Below, in pieces: positions 40,001 to 52,900 of a stretch of 64,000 nucleotides of DNA. Within the stretch, counting starts at the first letter, position 1. The number at the start of each line of letters is the position of its first letter. A model generated the notes under the pieces. That model ran no database searches. It worked only from the letters and a program-made list of their open reading frames with translations, and was not told the DNA's origin. The stretch covers positions 5,803,322-5,867,321 of the forward strand of contig NC_060062.1 of assembly GCF_020283565.1 (NCBI RefSeq), read 5' to 3'. This DNA is from Trifolium pratense (lineage: Eukaryota; Streptophyta; Magnoliopsida; Fabales; Fabaceae). The translations under genes were made by a program, and so were the position numbers.

Positions 40001-42397
40001 AATAATTAATGTCCCTTCGTTTTATAGGCTTTTCAAATCAATCACCCCAAATGGATCCTTGCCTTAGTTAATTTGTTGGCCCACTCACAAATCCCCAAAA
40101 AAGAAATACAAAGTATTCTGATTGCTGATGCAAATGCATATGACAAGTTTCTACAAGCTTTTAAAAGAAACTAGTAAAACTTCAACCAAGGTAGGTAGAG
40201 ATGGAAATGACAAACATACCTGTGATAAAGTAATTTTGGAGTCATACATATTGATGAGTGAATCGGCCAAATTATGAGCCTCGTCTATTATAACAATGTT
40301 CGATTTCAAATTCAGACCAAGTGCTTCACGAGATGATTTTGAAAGAAGAGATTGATATGGAAGGACCACAAGATCAACTTTCCGAACCATGCTTCTAGAG
40401 CCATAGTAAGGACAAGTTCCCATAGTTCTACCAAGGTTAGCAAGATCTTCAATATCCAAAGGCCCTTGTTGAGATACCTCGTCCCTGAATTCTTTTTGTA
40501 GTCTATGTTTTTTAAGCATCGGGCAACCAGAGGAGGCCTTTGTTCTGCGTGCTCCTGTACCTACTCTTATGTTCTGCAAGTAAGAATAAGCATTATTTAT
40601 TTAAGAGACATTGGTGCCAAACTCTATTAAGTTAACTTTTCAATTGTAAATTTTTTGTAACACTAAGTAGTGAAAGCTGAGTAGGATTCTAAGCAGCTCA
40701 GTTAGCAAAGGTTAGAAATATGGTTTGATCTTCAATTTTATATTTCTAAATACAACCTTTTGTTTTTGGGTTATTCAGCAACGCACACAAACCAATATTT
40801 CAATAAAGCACCAATAATAAAGGTTCATTAACATATATCCTCCTGGAAAAAAATAGTAAATGTAGAAGCCATGTTCAAGGGAAAAAAATCAAGCATCCAT
40901 AATCTTGAGCATAATCTTCTCATTTCAAATGAAGAAGACACACACAAATTCACTTTTCTATTACTATTGACAGAGTCAAGCATGCAGAATGGTATCACAA
41001 ATATCCTCCATTATAATGAAGGCATTAAGCCATTGCCAATATTAAGCTTCTACATGCATGTTCCAAAAGACAATAATAGATCTTTAGGCCAAGTTTAAAC
41101 CACCATCTAGTGTATGTAAGCTTCTCAGTCAAAATAAGTAATGGTTCTTTCCTGACAAAAAGTTTTAGTAAGCTTGTAGATGTTGATAGAGAAGTTAAAC
41201 AAAAGAACTTTTGAAAAAAAAAATTAAAATGCATAATACGAGAAACCATTATTATCAAAGCTCATAGTTCTTGTGATATTTATGTTTTCATGAATGACTA
41301 ACAAGTTTATCCAAACTACCTCATAGTCCCTCCATATTCTAAAATCCAAACCTCACACACCTTAACTTTTGTAGCATCATTTTTCTTTTTCTTTTGGAGT
41401 TCCAAGCATCTCTCATTTATGCGAGTCGAATTTCCAAGTGCAAGTACTTCTGTAAAACACACAACACAAACATTTTTCACAAAATCAACATAACCGAGTA
41501 ACCAAAAGGAGAATAAAAAAAAACCTTCCAAATTAAGCAAAATTATTCCAAACCTTGATTAATACAAAGATTTTTCCTGGAACCTAAACTCACAACATCA
41601 ATCTCATCAGCAAACACCGTCTTCCTCAACTCCTTTACGAACTGTGAAAGCTGTGAATGTGTCCTACTACAAAAATAAACCTTCAACTTCTTCTCCTCTT
41701 CCTCCTCCTCATCATCATCACCAGACTCGTCTTCACTCGAAGAACTAAAACTACTTTTACTCGCTTTCCTCTTTGACACTACACTAGTACCCTCAACTTT
41801 CTCATCTTCACTCTCATATTCTTCAAGTAAAAACTCATCTTCATCATCACCCACTTCATCAATTTTCTTCTTCAAATCACCAATATTCTTTTTCCTACAA
41901 TCATTATCAGATTTTCCTAACACAGCCCTAAATTTCTCCTTCTTAATCTTTCTTTTTACCTCTTTCTGATCATTATTGTTAACAACAAAATCTCTCATCC
42001 AATCAGGTTCATCATCCAAACCCTCATTCTTCCCACTCATTAACCCTAGAGCTTTTTCTTCTTCTTGTTGTCGTCGCCGATCAACCACCCATTGCAATGC
42101 ACTACAAATTACACTCATGGTTTTTCCAGTACCTTTAAGATTATAAATTTACAACAAAAAAGACAATAAAAATCTCAATTTTAATTTTTTGAACTTTGAC
42201 AAAAATTATATAGAAAAAATGAAAAAACGTAAATTGAATTGAAAAAAGAGTATAATGTTACCAGTTGGGCTTTCTAACATGGAGATGCCACCTTGATTGA
42301 GAGATTGATAAAGGGCGTTCATGAAATCGATTTGAATAGAATAGGGTTTGAAAGGGAACGCTGAGAAATTGGGGTTTTCTTGTTGATTTTTGTTCAT
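37051..42397 (-). CDS. DDX11: DDX11/CHL1-type Fe-S DNA helicase
   Basis: Nine exons: 42397-42262, 42132-41554, 41449-41361, 40573-40220, 39849-39547, 39440-39189, 39097-38876, 38554-37981 and 37262-37051; 2721 nt, 906 aa, all GT-AG, frame closed. Superfamily 2 XPD/RAD3 family: Walker A SPTGTGKT (44-50, codon split by intron 1), four iron-sulfur cysteines Cys235, Cys253, Cys285 and Cys322, DEAH box 365-368, motif V region (LSEGINLSDGMGRCVIM) and motif VI QSIGRAIR (834-841). Exon 2 has a Lys/Glu/Asp-rich insert (about 70-200) as in CHL1/DDX11. Known role: 5'-3' helicase on forks and G-quadruplexes, with the cohesin machinery; nuclear. It matches the Arabidopsis RAD3-like helicase At1g79890 by family. 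All motifs are intact, so probably functional. Confidence 0.93.
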
Positions 42398-43767
42398 TTT
42401 GGATTATGGTTGTTTGTAGTTGGAAAATTGGGGTTTTGTTATTCTTTCTTAGTAGTTGCGAATAAGGATTAAGGAATGTAATGTAAGTAGTAGTAGTAGC
42501 TAATGATGTTTGTCTTTTTCATTGCAACTTCAATCCACTCTTCGCGCCACTCCCATGGCGGCAACTTTTTCATTACATTTGTTGCTTGAAGTTAATTTTA
42601 TTAGGTACTACTCAGCTTATTTTTGGAGTTTTACACGAAGATTAAGAAATGATAAGTAAATGCATTTTACCATAAGAGAAAATATATTTGATTAATGTTT
42701 TAACTTTTGTAAGAGTGCAAATGATAAAGTATCACTAAATGTGCATTGGTTTCTTAAGAGAACAAAAGTTTTGGGACAAAATAAAAAAGATAAAAAGACT
42801 AAAGATTTGGGACCGAGGAGTATCATTTATGTCGAGGAAAACCATCATTTTAGATTTTTTTTTTTTAAGTGTAACCCGATTTTACATTGATTTTTGGATG
42901 TATTAAAATTCTAAATGCATTTTTAAGATATCATTTGATATTGATTTTGTGATTAAATTGATCAACAAATATTTCTTTTTTACAAAAAAAATGATCAACA
43001 AATATTAATAAAATAGACATTGCAAATTTTTTTTAAATAATAAAAGATTGTGTCACAATAAATTACACATTTTAACACTAAAGTGTCCAACATTCACTAC
43101 TTAAAGGAATGAAATAAATGAATAACATTTTAAAACCTCGTATGTAGGTTAAAAAACTAAAGGACCAAAAGGTGATTTAGCCATAATTCACAATTCACAT
43201 GGACAAAAAAATATGTCAAGGAACAAGAAACCGAGTTTTTTTTTTTGTTACAAACCAAGAGACCGAGTGAGAATAACGTGGGGAATAAAAAATGAATTGG
43301 TCTAAATGGTGAGAAATTTGAATCCCTCGAGTAAGCGATTAATATTCAACCTCTAATTTTTGTGCATAGGAAAAATTCACTTGGAAGGGAGAAAATTCAT
43401 CTTCAGGCGAGATTAGTCACTACTAAAGAAAATTAAAAACCATGTTTTTACTATAGCAACTTAAAAACTTAGTACATTAATATAATACAATAACCTAAAA
43501 AAAGAAAAACTAAAGAAGTGTGGTACAAAATTAAATAGGTTCTTTTATAAACAAATAAAAGAAAAATGAAAAAAAGAAATTTAGTCACAAAAGAAAAGAA
43601 TTGCAGGTGCAGAAAGCAAAATATTTTATATGAAAAAGCAACCGGGTCAAAATCAAAGCCCAAATGTAGAAAAATGAAACCCAAAACCCATTAAATTTTC
43701 ATATAAATTATCTTTCATCACAACGCAGCCACTGTGATTAGGGTTTGCGACGTAACCTTCTTCTACA
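42398..43767. other. Divergent promoter region, helicase and RPL37
   Basis: 1.37 kb between the two start codons. TTCGCGCC at 42541-42548 lies 144 bp upstream of the helicase ATG and is close to an E2F site. 43298-43370 looks like a worn SINE (GGTCTAAATGGTGAG...TTTGAATCCCTCG). RPL37 elements are listed separately. Confidence 0.45.
43657..43746 (+). promoter_or_regulatory. Site II-like motif and telo-box of RPL37
   Basis: AGCCCA (TGGGCT on the other strand, 43657-43662) resembles a site II element. TTAGGGTTT (43738-43746), 21 bp before the ATG, is the telo-box AAACCCTAA inverted. The pair is typical of plant ribosomal protein genes and drives expression in dividing cells. Confidence 0.65.
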
Positions 43768-44812
<1,045 letters not shown>

Positions 44813-46361
44813 GCCTTTGAAATATTGTTTTTTGATGGCCTAATTTTAGTGTTTAAGTTTTTGTGTTGGAACAAGGATCTTTGGAACATTATTCTCTGTA
44901 GTTTTAATTTTTCCGTCTTTTAATGAATTGGATTATTATGTTACAACACCAGTATTGTATGACAATTTTGTTGTTCATTGAGTATTTTTGAGTTGGATAT
45001 TGTTGTTCATTGCTTTAGTCCTTTCATTGAGTTTTTTCTATCATAACTCTTCTTTTGTTTGTTGCTGTACTTGAAGTTTTAACTCCTTTAGAATAATCCT
45101 ATTATTTTACATGTTGTACATTCATCGGTACATTAATCCATTGTTAACAAGTTATGAAATTGTCGAGTTTCTCTCATCTGAATGAATAGTTGTATTTTTT
45201 ACTTGTAAATACTGTCAAATTCTCCTATATTGGTGATTTTCTTTAAATCAAAGAAATATTTGAATTGTTACCATCTTCCTGTCCCGGGAATACAGGTAAT
45301 TGAAAACAGATTACTATTCCAAACCTAATTCTTTAAGATTTCTATTTCGATGAACTGGTTACCACCAACCTTTTCGAAATAGGAAATAGTTTTTCATAGA
45401 ATCCCCGCATCATCTGTCAATTATTTAATCAATTTTTTCATAGAATCCACCAAACTTTTTTTGGAATACTAAAAAGATTATATATATATATTTTCTTATT
45501 TACCGGGATTCTGAAAAGAATCTGAAATCTAAAAATTCAAATCAGAAGAATAAAAAAAAGTTGCTTTTTGATTATTTATATTTCGTGTAAAACTATTCAA
45601 CAAATTTTGAAACCAGTTATAGGCTTGTGAGATTTGAGGCTTCTCTATAATGGACCTGATAAATATATTCACTTTTGTTTTATACCAGTTATGTTTTTTT
45701 GCTCAAATAGTTGCATTTCTCTTAACTCAAATACCAGTTATATTCAATTTTAGTAAAATGTTATAAGGTGATGCTGTTGTATCAATTAATTGGAGTAGTG
45801 CATGGTTTCTAAACGTTTCCTTCTATTAGTAATGTTTTCTCTATGCAAAACTGTCATAACATGAATGACTGTTACATTGTAGTGAAGGCATAGCTTCTTC
45901 CGGTAGTTGTTGCATCATCGTGTGTTAAGCTGGCCGTGATGTTGGTGCAATCGGTTAAAATGAACTACATATGGTAGATCTTCAAGCATCAACAATAGTC
46001 ATCTTTGGCTCTGTTGATCTTTACTTTTATTTTTCTCTCTTTTATCATGGCGAGTCAGCTTTAGTTGTCGATTAGTTTGCTGGAGCCCTCTCATCAGCGA
46101 TGATTTTGTTGTGGAGCAGTGGCAAAGCGGGCTGCCCGTCCAAGAATGTAAAGAGAAAAAACAAAGTTGGATAAATATATGAAGCATATATTGTACCCAA
46201 CAGAAATATATGAAGCACATGATTAAGAATTTAAGACAACATTCAAATTAAGACAACACAAGTTAGGGATAAGACTATGGTTTTGGTTGGCAAATTTAGA
46301 AACATAGATATTTTACACAACACAATTCACTTCACTTCACCCTTAAACCCTCACATGCTCC
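44813..46361. other. Intergenic, no gene supported
   Basis: The 3' UTR of RPL37, then AT-rich sequence. The minus-strand frame at 45999-46220 has no recognisable domain. Confidence 0.5.
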
Positions 46362-48066
46362 GATGGTGGCTTTTGCTAAACCCTCTCAACTCCATCATCC
46401 TCAAAAACACCACCACCCTATTATTCCAACCACTTTCATCAACCCAAAGTTCAAATCTTTCACTTCCACAAAAACCCTTAACACAAATTCTGTCACCACC
46501 ACAATCACTTCATCAATTAGTAACAACAATCCAAATTATCATATTTGTCAATTATCCCTTATTGGGAACTTAGATAGTGCTATGAGTTACTTAGAAACCA
46601 TGCATGAAGTTAATGTTTCAATTGAAGAAGATTCATATATTGCTTTAGTACGTTTATGTGATTGGAAAAGAGCTAGAAAAGAAGGTTCTAAGGTTTATTC
46701 TTATGTTAGGAAATCTTTTATGATGACCCATTTGAGTCATAAGCTTGGAAATGCACTTTTGAGTTTTGAGTATGTTTGTTAGGTTTGTGAATTTAGTTGA
46801 TGCTTGGTATGTGTTTGGTAAAATGCCCGAGAGGAATTTGTTTTCTTGGAATGTTTTGGTTGGTGGTTATGCTAAAGGTGGATTTTTTTATAAGGCTTTG
46901 AATCTCTATGGTAGGATGTTGTGGGTTGGTGTTAGGCCCGATGTTTATACTTTTCCTTGTGTTTTGAGGACATGTGGTGGTGTTCCTGATTTGGTTAAGG
47001 GGAAAGAGATTCATGTTCATGTTTTGTGATTTGTGATTCATGTATGTGAAATGTGGTGATATTGATACTGCTAGGTTGGTGTTTGATAAAATGGATAAAA
47101 AAGATAAGATTTCATGGAATGCGATGATTGCTGGTGTTTCGAAAATGAAGTGTGTTTGGGGTTGAGATTGTTTTGCAGGATGATTGAATATCCGGTTGAG
47201 CCGAATTTGATGACTATGACGAGTGTGATTACTGCTTGTGAGCTTATAGGTGATGAGAGATTGGGGAGGGAGATTCATGGTTATGTTATGAGAACTAGGT
47301 TCTCGGTTTATAATTCGTTGAGTCAGATGTACTCATCTGTTGGACTTGTCGAGTAAGCTGAAAAGTTTCCTCTCAAACAGAATGCAGAGATGTGGTGTCA
47401 TGGACTGCAATGATATTGGGTTACGAGAATAATTTGATGAATAAAAAGGCTCTTGAGACATATAAAGAGATGGAAGTGCCGGATGAAATCACCATCGCGG
47501 ATGTACTTTCTGCTTGTTCTTGTTTGTGCGATTTAGATACGGGGACAAACCTTCATGAGGTGGCCAAGAAGACAGGGCTCATTTTTTATGCTATAGCTGC
47601 AAATGCACTCATTGACATGTATGCCAAGTGTAAATGCATTGACAAAGCTTTAGGAGTTTTCCACTCATTTCGCTACAAGAATATTATATCTTGGACATCT
47701 ATTACCCTTGGCCTTCAGGATCAATAACCGATGCTTTGACGCTTTGTTTTCTTTAAGGAGATGATGTCAGACAAAACCCGAACTCGGTTACTTTAGTTTG
47801 TATCTTGTCTGCATGTGCTAGAATAGGAGCTTCGAAATGTGGAAAAGAGATCCATGCTTATGCATTGTGAGAACTGGAGTAAGTTGTGATGTTTCCACAT
47901 GGAACATTTTGCTAACTGGATATGCTGATTGTGGGAAAGGAACACTTGCTACTGTGCTTTTTCGAAGAATGGTGGAGTCAAATGTCGTTCCTGATGAAAT
48001 TACATTTATATACACTTCTTATGTGCTTTTTCGACAGCATGAAATAAAAGTACTCTATTAAACCTA
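46362..48066 (+). pseudogene. PPR pseudogene like ECB2/VAC1
   Basis: Translation in shifting frames follows the PLS-class pentatricopeptide protein ECB2/VAC1 (Arabidopsis At1g15510, chloroplast RNA editing of accD and ndhF): DSYIALVRLCDWKRARKEGSKVYS, then FVNLVDAWYVFGKMPERNLFSWNVLVGGYAK, then VRPDVYTFPCVLRTCGG, then ITACELIGDERLGREIHGYV, then CKCIDKALGVFHSFRYKNIISWTSI, and WNILLTGYADCGKGTLATVLFRRMVESNVVPDEITFI. Frame breaks are near 46755, 47027, 47150, 47355 and 47727, and there is a deletion of about 35 codons near 47885. Similarity ends near 48066, so the last PPRs and all of E/DYW are missing. An intact copy should exist elsewhere, since the gene is essential in Arabidopsis. Confidence 0.88.
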
Positions 48067-48069
48067 ATA

Positions 48070-48480
48070 TTGCTGCTCCATGGATTGCTTTCTTATGCTA
48101 TTTGTGTGAGGGGATTAGAATCAGAAAATCTTCCTTTTATGTTGTGTCTCTTTGCTTGGACGATTTGGTGGGAGGTATATCGTTGGTTTTGGGTTGTTAA
48201 GGTGTTGTTGGAGAGTCTTATTTCCCACTTTAAAAGTTTTCTTTCATCAATAACAAGGGAAAGAAGATTCATAAGGGTGCTGTCTTGTTGGTATGGCATG
48301 CGGTGCTAGGTTTTGTGGCGGATTAGGAACGACACGATTTTTTCCGACAAATGCTTCAGATTGAAAGAGTTGGTTTAAAGGATTAAATGTTTATCTTGAA
48401 AATGGTTGTTGGCTAGGAAATCGCCCGCCTTATTTGCTTTACGAGTGGAGTGTTAACCGATTACATTCTATAACTAGATA
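48070..48480 (+). pseudogene. LINE ORF2 tail fragment
   Basis: Broken frames read like the end of plant L1 ORF2 after the zf-RVT domain: KTHKGAVLLVWHAVL, then TIFSDKCFRLKELV, then IKCLS-KWLLARKSPALF. Several stops and frameshifts. It starts where the PPR homology ends and may have caused the truncation. Confidence 0.6.
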
Positions 48481-49964
48481 GTTAGATAGAGTACTGAAAT
48501 GTAGTTTTTTTGCTGAGGTGAATTGAGCATCTCTTGTACTTTTTTCTTATTGCTCTCTCTCACTTCATGTTCTCGGTTCTTCCCTCATCACTCAAAGCCT
48601 ACCACACCACTACCCATCACAGTGAAATGTTCCTCCATTGTTGCCACATAATAGAATTTTCTACCTTTCCCTCTCATACCTTTTGGTAACTATAGGCATT
48701 TTGTAGAGCCAGACAAGTGAGAAAAAAGATAAAAATGGAGGGAAATAAGATGAGAGATAGAAAGGTAGGGAAAGGTAGAGGGAATTTCACTCCTTAAAGG
48801 TAGAGGATCCCTACCAACTACATTATTGCAAGCTTAGTTCATCCTCTTTCAAAAACTCTCAACTCACATGAATCAATCATTCGCAGAACTAGTTGTTTCC
48901 TTAAATTTTTGTTCATCCACAATGTTCATTTTCTTTAATTAATGATGATTTAATTTACTCTGATGATTCGTTGAAAGAAAACACAAAAAATGTTTAAATT
49001 TTTTTTTTTAGAAAAAGATGAAAAAAAATATTTTATTTCAAATATGATGGTGGAGGTAGTTTTTTTTTTTTTTTTTAATGATGGTGGAGGTAGCCAATTT
49101 TTATTTTTATTTTTTATTTTCAAAAGCAATGGTGTATATTGCCTTTCATTGTATCAATTAATGATGGAATTGAATGAGCAAAATTTGTACGTCTATGCTA
49201 ATAAAAATTTCTCTAACCAACACATTAAGCTCGAGTGGTTAATGAACTCTCCTTAAGACAAATTGTTTGGGAGAATCTGAATTCGATTTCTGGTGGGAAC
49301 AATTCTTGGCTAGATTTTACTTACCTCGCGGCAAAACTCTTGTTTTAGCGGCTTTGATAGATATATGCAACAGGTTGACAATGGGAAGCGGGAACTGACA
49401 TCCATAGAAAATGGATCGTTTATTTAGAGAAGCTTGGATAAAAAACTTACACTTATGAATTGTTTGTCCTAATTTATATCTAAATTATTTCTTCCAATCA
49501 TCGCATTTAAGAGTATCACCAAATGATGATATGTCAACCTAAGTAAATTTATGGCACTCAGTGATTTCCCTGCCTAAAAGAAACATTCAATGGTAGCATG
49601 ATTTGTTTAACCAAGTCATGTATGATAAGAAATGTAATCCAACTGATTTTCCATTAAAGTACTTGTATAATATTGCAGACAAAATTTCTGTTTGAAGACT
49701 AAAATTAAGAACTGTATGCAGTACCGGCTCGGCAGTAGCATCTGGGCACATTTGTTTCTAGAATATAATGGATACAATTTCTTCAAATGATTGCATTAAT
49801 CTCAAAATTTACAAATGGCAGCCTCAAGATGCCATAGATCATAGAAGGAGGCTGGTTGCAAAGACAAATGCGGCAACCAGGAACAATTACAAAAACAAAA
49901 ATGTAACTTTGAAGACAGCATTCACACCTTTGTTTCTCTGTACTTTGGCCAAAAATGATTATAT
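48481..49964. other. Intergenic, no gene supported
   Basis: AT-rich. 49220-49320 (CATTAAGCTCGAGTGGTTAATGAACTCTCC...GAATTCGATTTCTGG) has A- and B-box-like spacing of a SINE remnant. Confidence 0.45.
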
Positions 49965-52900
49965 TTACTTGACGAGCTCACCAAATCTATGTTTTTCTTC
50001 ATGCACCTGCTTGAATACATCATCAAGTTCGGGAAATGCCGACAAAAGCAGCATCTCCAGGAGATCAAAAGCCAGCAGCTTCAAGCAAACAGATGACTGC
50101 AAAAAGGAAATCAAGAAAGGTCTTTATAACTATGCTAAATTAAGGCCCAAAGATCATTTATTTACTCAAGTCAACACAACATGAGATTGTTAAATGATCA
50201 TTTCGACAACATGATGTGGTAAAGATTTCAAACTATAATTAATAATTCGTTTACTAGACTAAGGAGCGGCTCAATATCGTGGATCATAGTAGTGAGGTTT
50301 TCACTTTTCAATAGGAAAGGTACTTTTATGAAATTAATACAAACAAATTTCCTGCTGAGAATTATATAGTGATAAAAAGTTAACCTGAAACATTTTTTAA
50401 ATAATGTTATTAACCATTAGAAGCACGAGCAGAGCAGAAGTGAAGCCAAATAAATTTCAAATTGGGATTCAACGTTGTTATAACAACACCACAGAAATTA
50501 ATAGATAAACAAGTAAGCTTCTCGGGACAACATTATAAAACAGAAATTACCTGAAGAAAAAAATAAAGATCCCTTGCACATTGTTCGTACTCCTTCTTTC
50601 CGACAAGACCTACAATTGCTGGTGGTGCATGATCTACACAGAGGGGTCGGTTGTTTAAGTATAACATATTTTATTTCAATAGAATTGAGTATGTGATATT
50701 GCACAGTCATAATTACAAAGATGAACGAGAACAGTATAAGGTATTACCGATCATTAGCTCATATACAAACTTTGCGCGCCGATCTGCCTCTCGTTGCTGC
50801 TCATCATCCATCCTTGGAGTAGATACTGGTGTAGATTGATGGCCATTAGGTGAACTCTGAGATGGACCGGTAGGTGGTCGTCGATTTGGATGCTTGGTTA
50901 AGAAAATTCCATCAGGCCAGAGTATCTATTTAAATTGCAGTCACAACATCTCATCAGTACACTATGTCCATATCCATCATATATAAGCAATGACAGAGTA
51001 TAATATGTAGCATCGTACTAATTAAAACTGCATTGTTGTGTCGAAAGATTATCAGGAATGTATATCCCCTCCCAAAACCAAAGATACCCTCTCTAATTTC
51101 TCATTTCTATTATTTATAGCCTTTCATCTCACCCTTCCTAATTAACTAACTAGTTAACTGACTAATTAAAGGATTACTTTATCAATACTCCCACAAGATG
51201 GAGCTCTGATGCCGATTTGATAAAAATGGGATCAGATTATAGAAGAAAATGGTGTTTATTGATAGGAAAGCGCTGTTGTAGTTCTGGTATTTTAGAGACC
51301 TTGTTCTCTCCCACTCTAAATCCCACACCAAAACCACCCTCTCTAATCTCCTTTCTATCATTTATAGTCTCTCATCTCACACCCTAACTAACTCATTAGA
51401 GGATTACCTATCAGCATCACAATTTTTAGAAAGAAAAAAAAAGATTATAAGATTACTTGCTCAACTCGTGTGACCCCTGAAGCAATCACTGATCCCTTTC
51501 GGAGAAGCAGAATTTTCTCTAACAACCAATCATCTAAGGCATCACCCATTCCTAGTTGTAAGACTTGTTTAGCAACCCAGAAAGCCTGCCTCCTGTAACA
51601 TATACAAAATGCAAGCATTTTAAGATCAGATCTTACTAATGAAACTTAAATCCAAACATTTAAGATCAAATAAATTAGATTTTTTTAATTACCTAATCCA
51701 TCCACCATCTTGCAGCTGGAAGATAACATCAACCAGATCCAATATGGGTACACTTAAATTAGGTGGCACCCACTGCATAGAATTATATTAATCAGAACCA
51801 AGAAACCATCATGCATAGAATTATATAAAAACTATTAGCAAACCAAATATCACCATTTCTCTTTTTGGTAGCAGCAATGAACAAAAAAATAAATAACAAA
51901 CTATGAAGCATTGTCATGTCGACACTAGTAATCATTTGAGAAAATGACATAATTGAATGTAATCACATGTGTCAATGTCATCTCGGTGATGGACACAGGA
52001 CACACCTTTGATCAGAAATGTCGGTAGTACATTAACAAAAGAATAATACTCCAGAACTACAGATTTAGTGTTTTCATAACCTCTGTTGGAAGAGTTTCAG
52101 CAGTATCATGCTGCACATCAGAGAGCTCGTTTGAACTATCTCTTCCTTTCACTGACTTCTGCAAGTTATTGGGAGAATGTGCACTCTTCCTTGGTAGAAT
52201 ATCTGCATTGCTTCCAGAATTGTCAAATGACTGTCTTGATTCCCGTGTATTCTTTTTTGATGGTAGAGAAAGAGGCGTGCTATTTACTGTTGGCCTCGAT
52301 CCATTAGCCACGGCATGATTTTTTGTTTGCAAAAAAGAATCACTTCCGGGTGCAGAAACATTGGAACTGATTTTAGTCTTCTCAGACGACTTAGCATCCA
52401 GGCCAACTAGAATAATTATAATAAAAACAGAATCCATTACATTTCAAAAGATGGGAATAGGAGGTAATAGAACTATGTACTTTCAATATTCTTCATCAAC
52501 AATGAGTCACCTGGTAATGTTTCCATTATAGAAAAAGAATTTGAGAATACGTACGTCTGCAATAAATAAAATATAATAATGAGGTGAGTCAGATAATTTT
52601 TATAATGAAAAACTTTTGAGAACAGAAGAGAGGAAACTGCTGCACAATAAATCAGACCTGAGAGTCAACACTCAAAAAGTCCCATAACTCAATTGATTCT
52701 GAAACTGTAGGTAGCTCCATAAGTTTCTGAAGGCCAATAAGCAATGTGTCAACAAAATATTTTCAAAACCACTGAAAATTGTAAGCAAAGACAGAAAAAC
52801 AATGTTGTAATATAGATGCAAAAGGAGGTATCAACTAAAAATAGAAGTGAACTTGTATCCAACATCTCTATCCTGCTGTTAACAAAGTGTTGGTCACTCC

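Noticed and set aside
49768..50184. Plus-strand 138-codon ORF
   Set aside because: It overlaps the last exon of the sorting nexin on the other strand and reads as its shadow.
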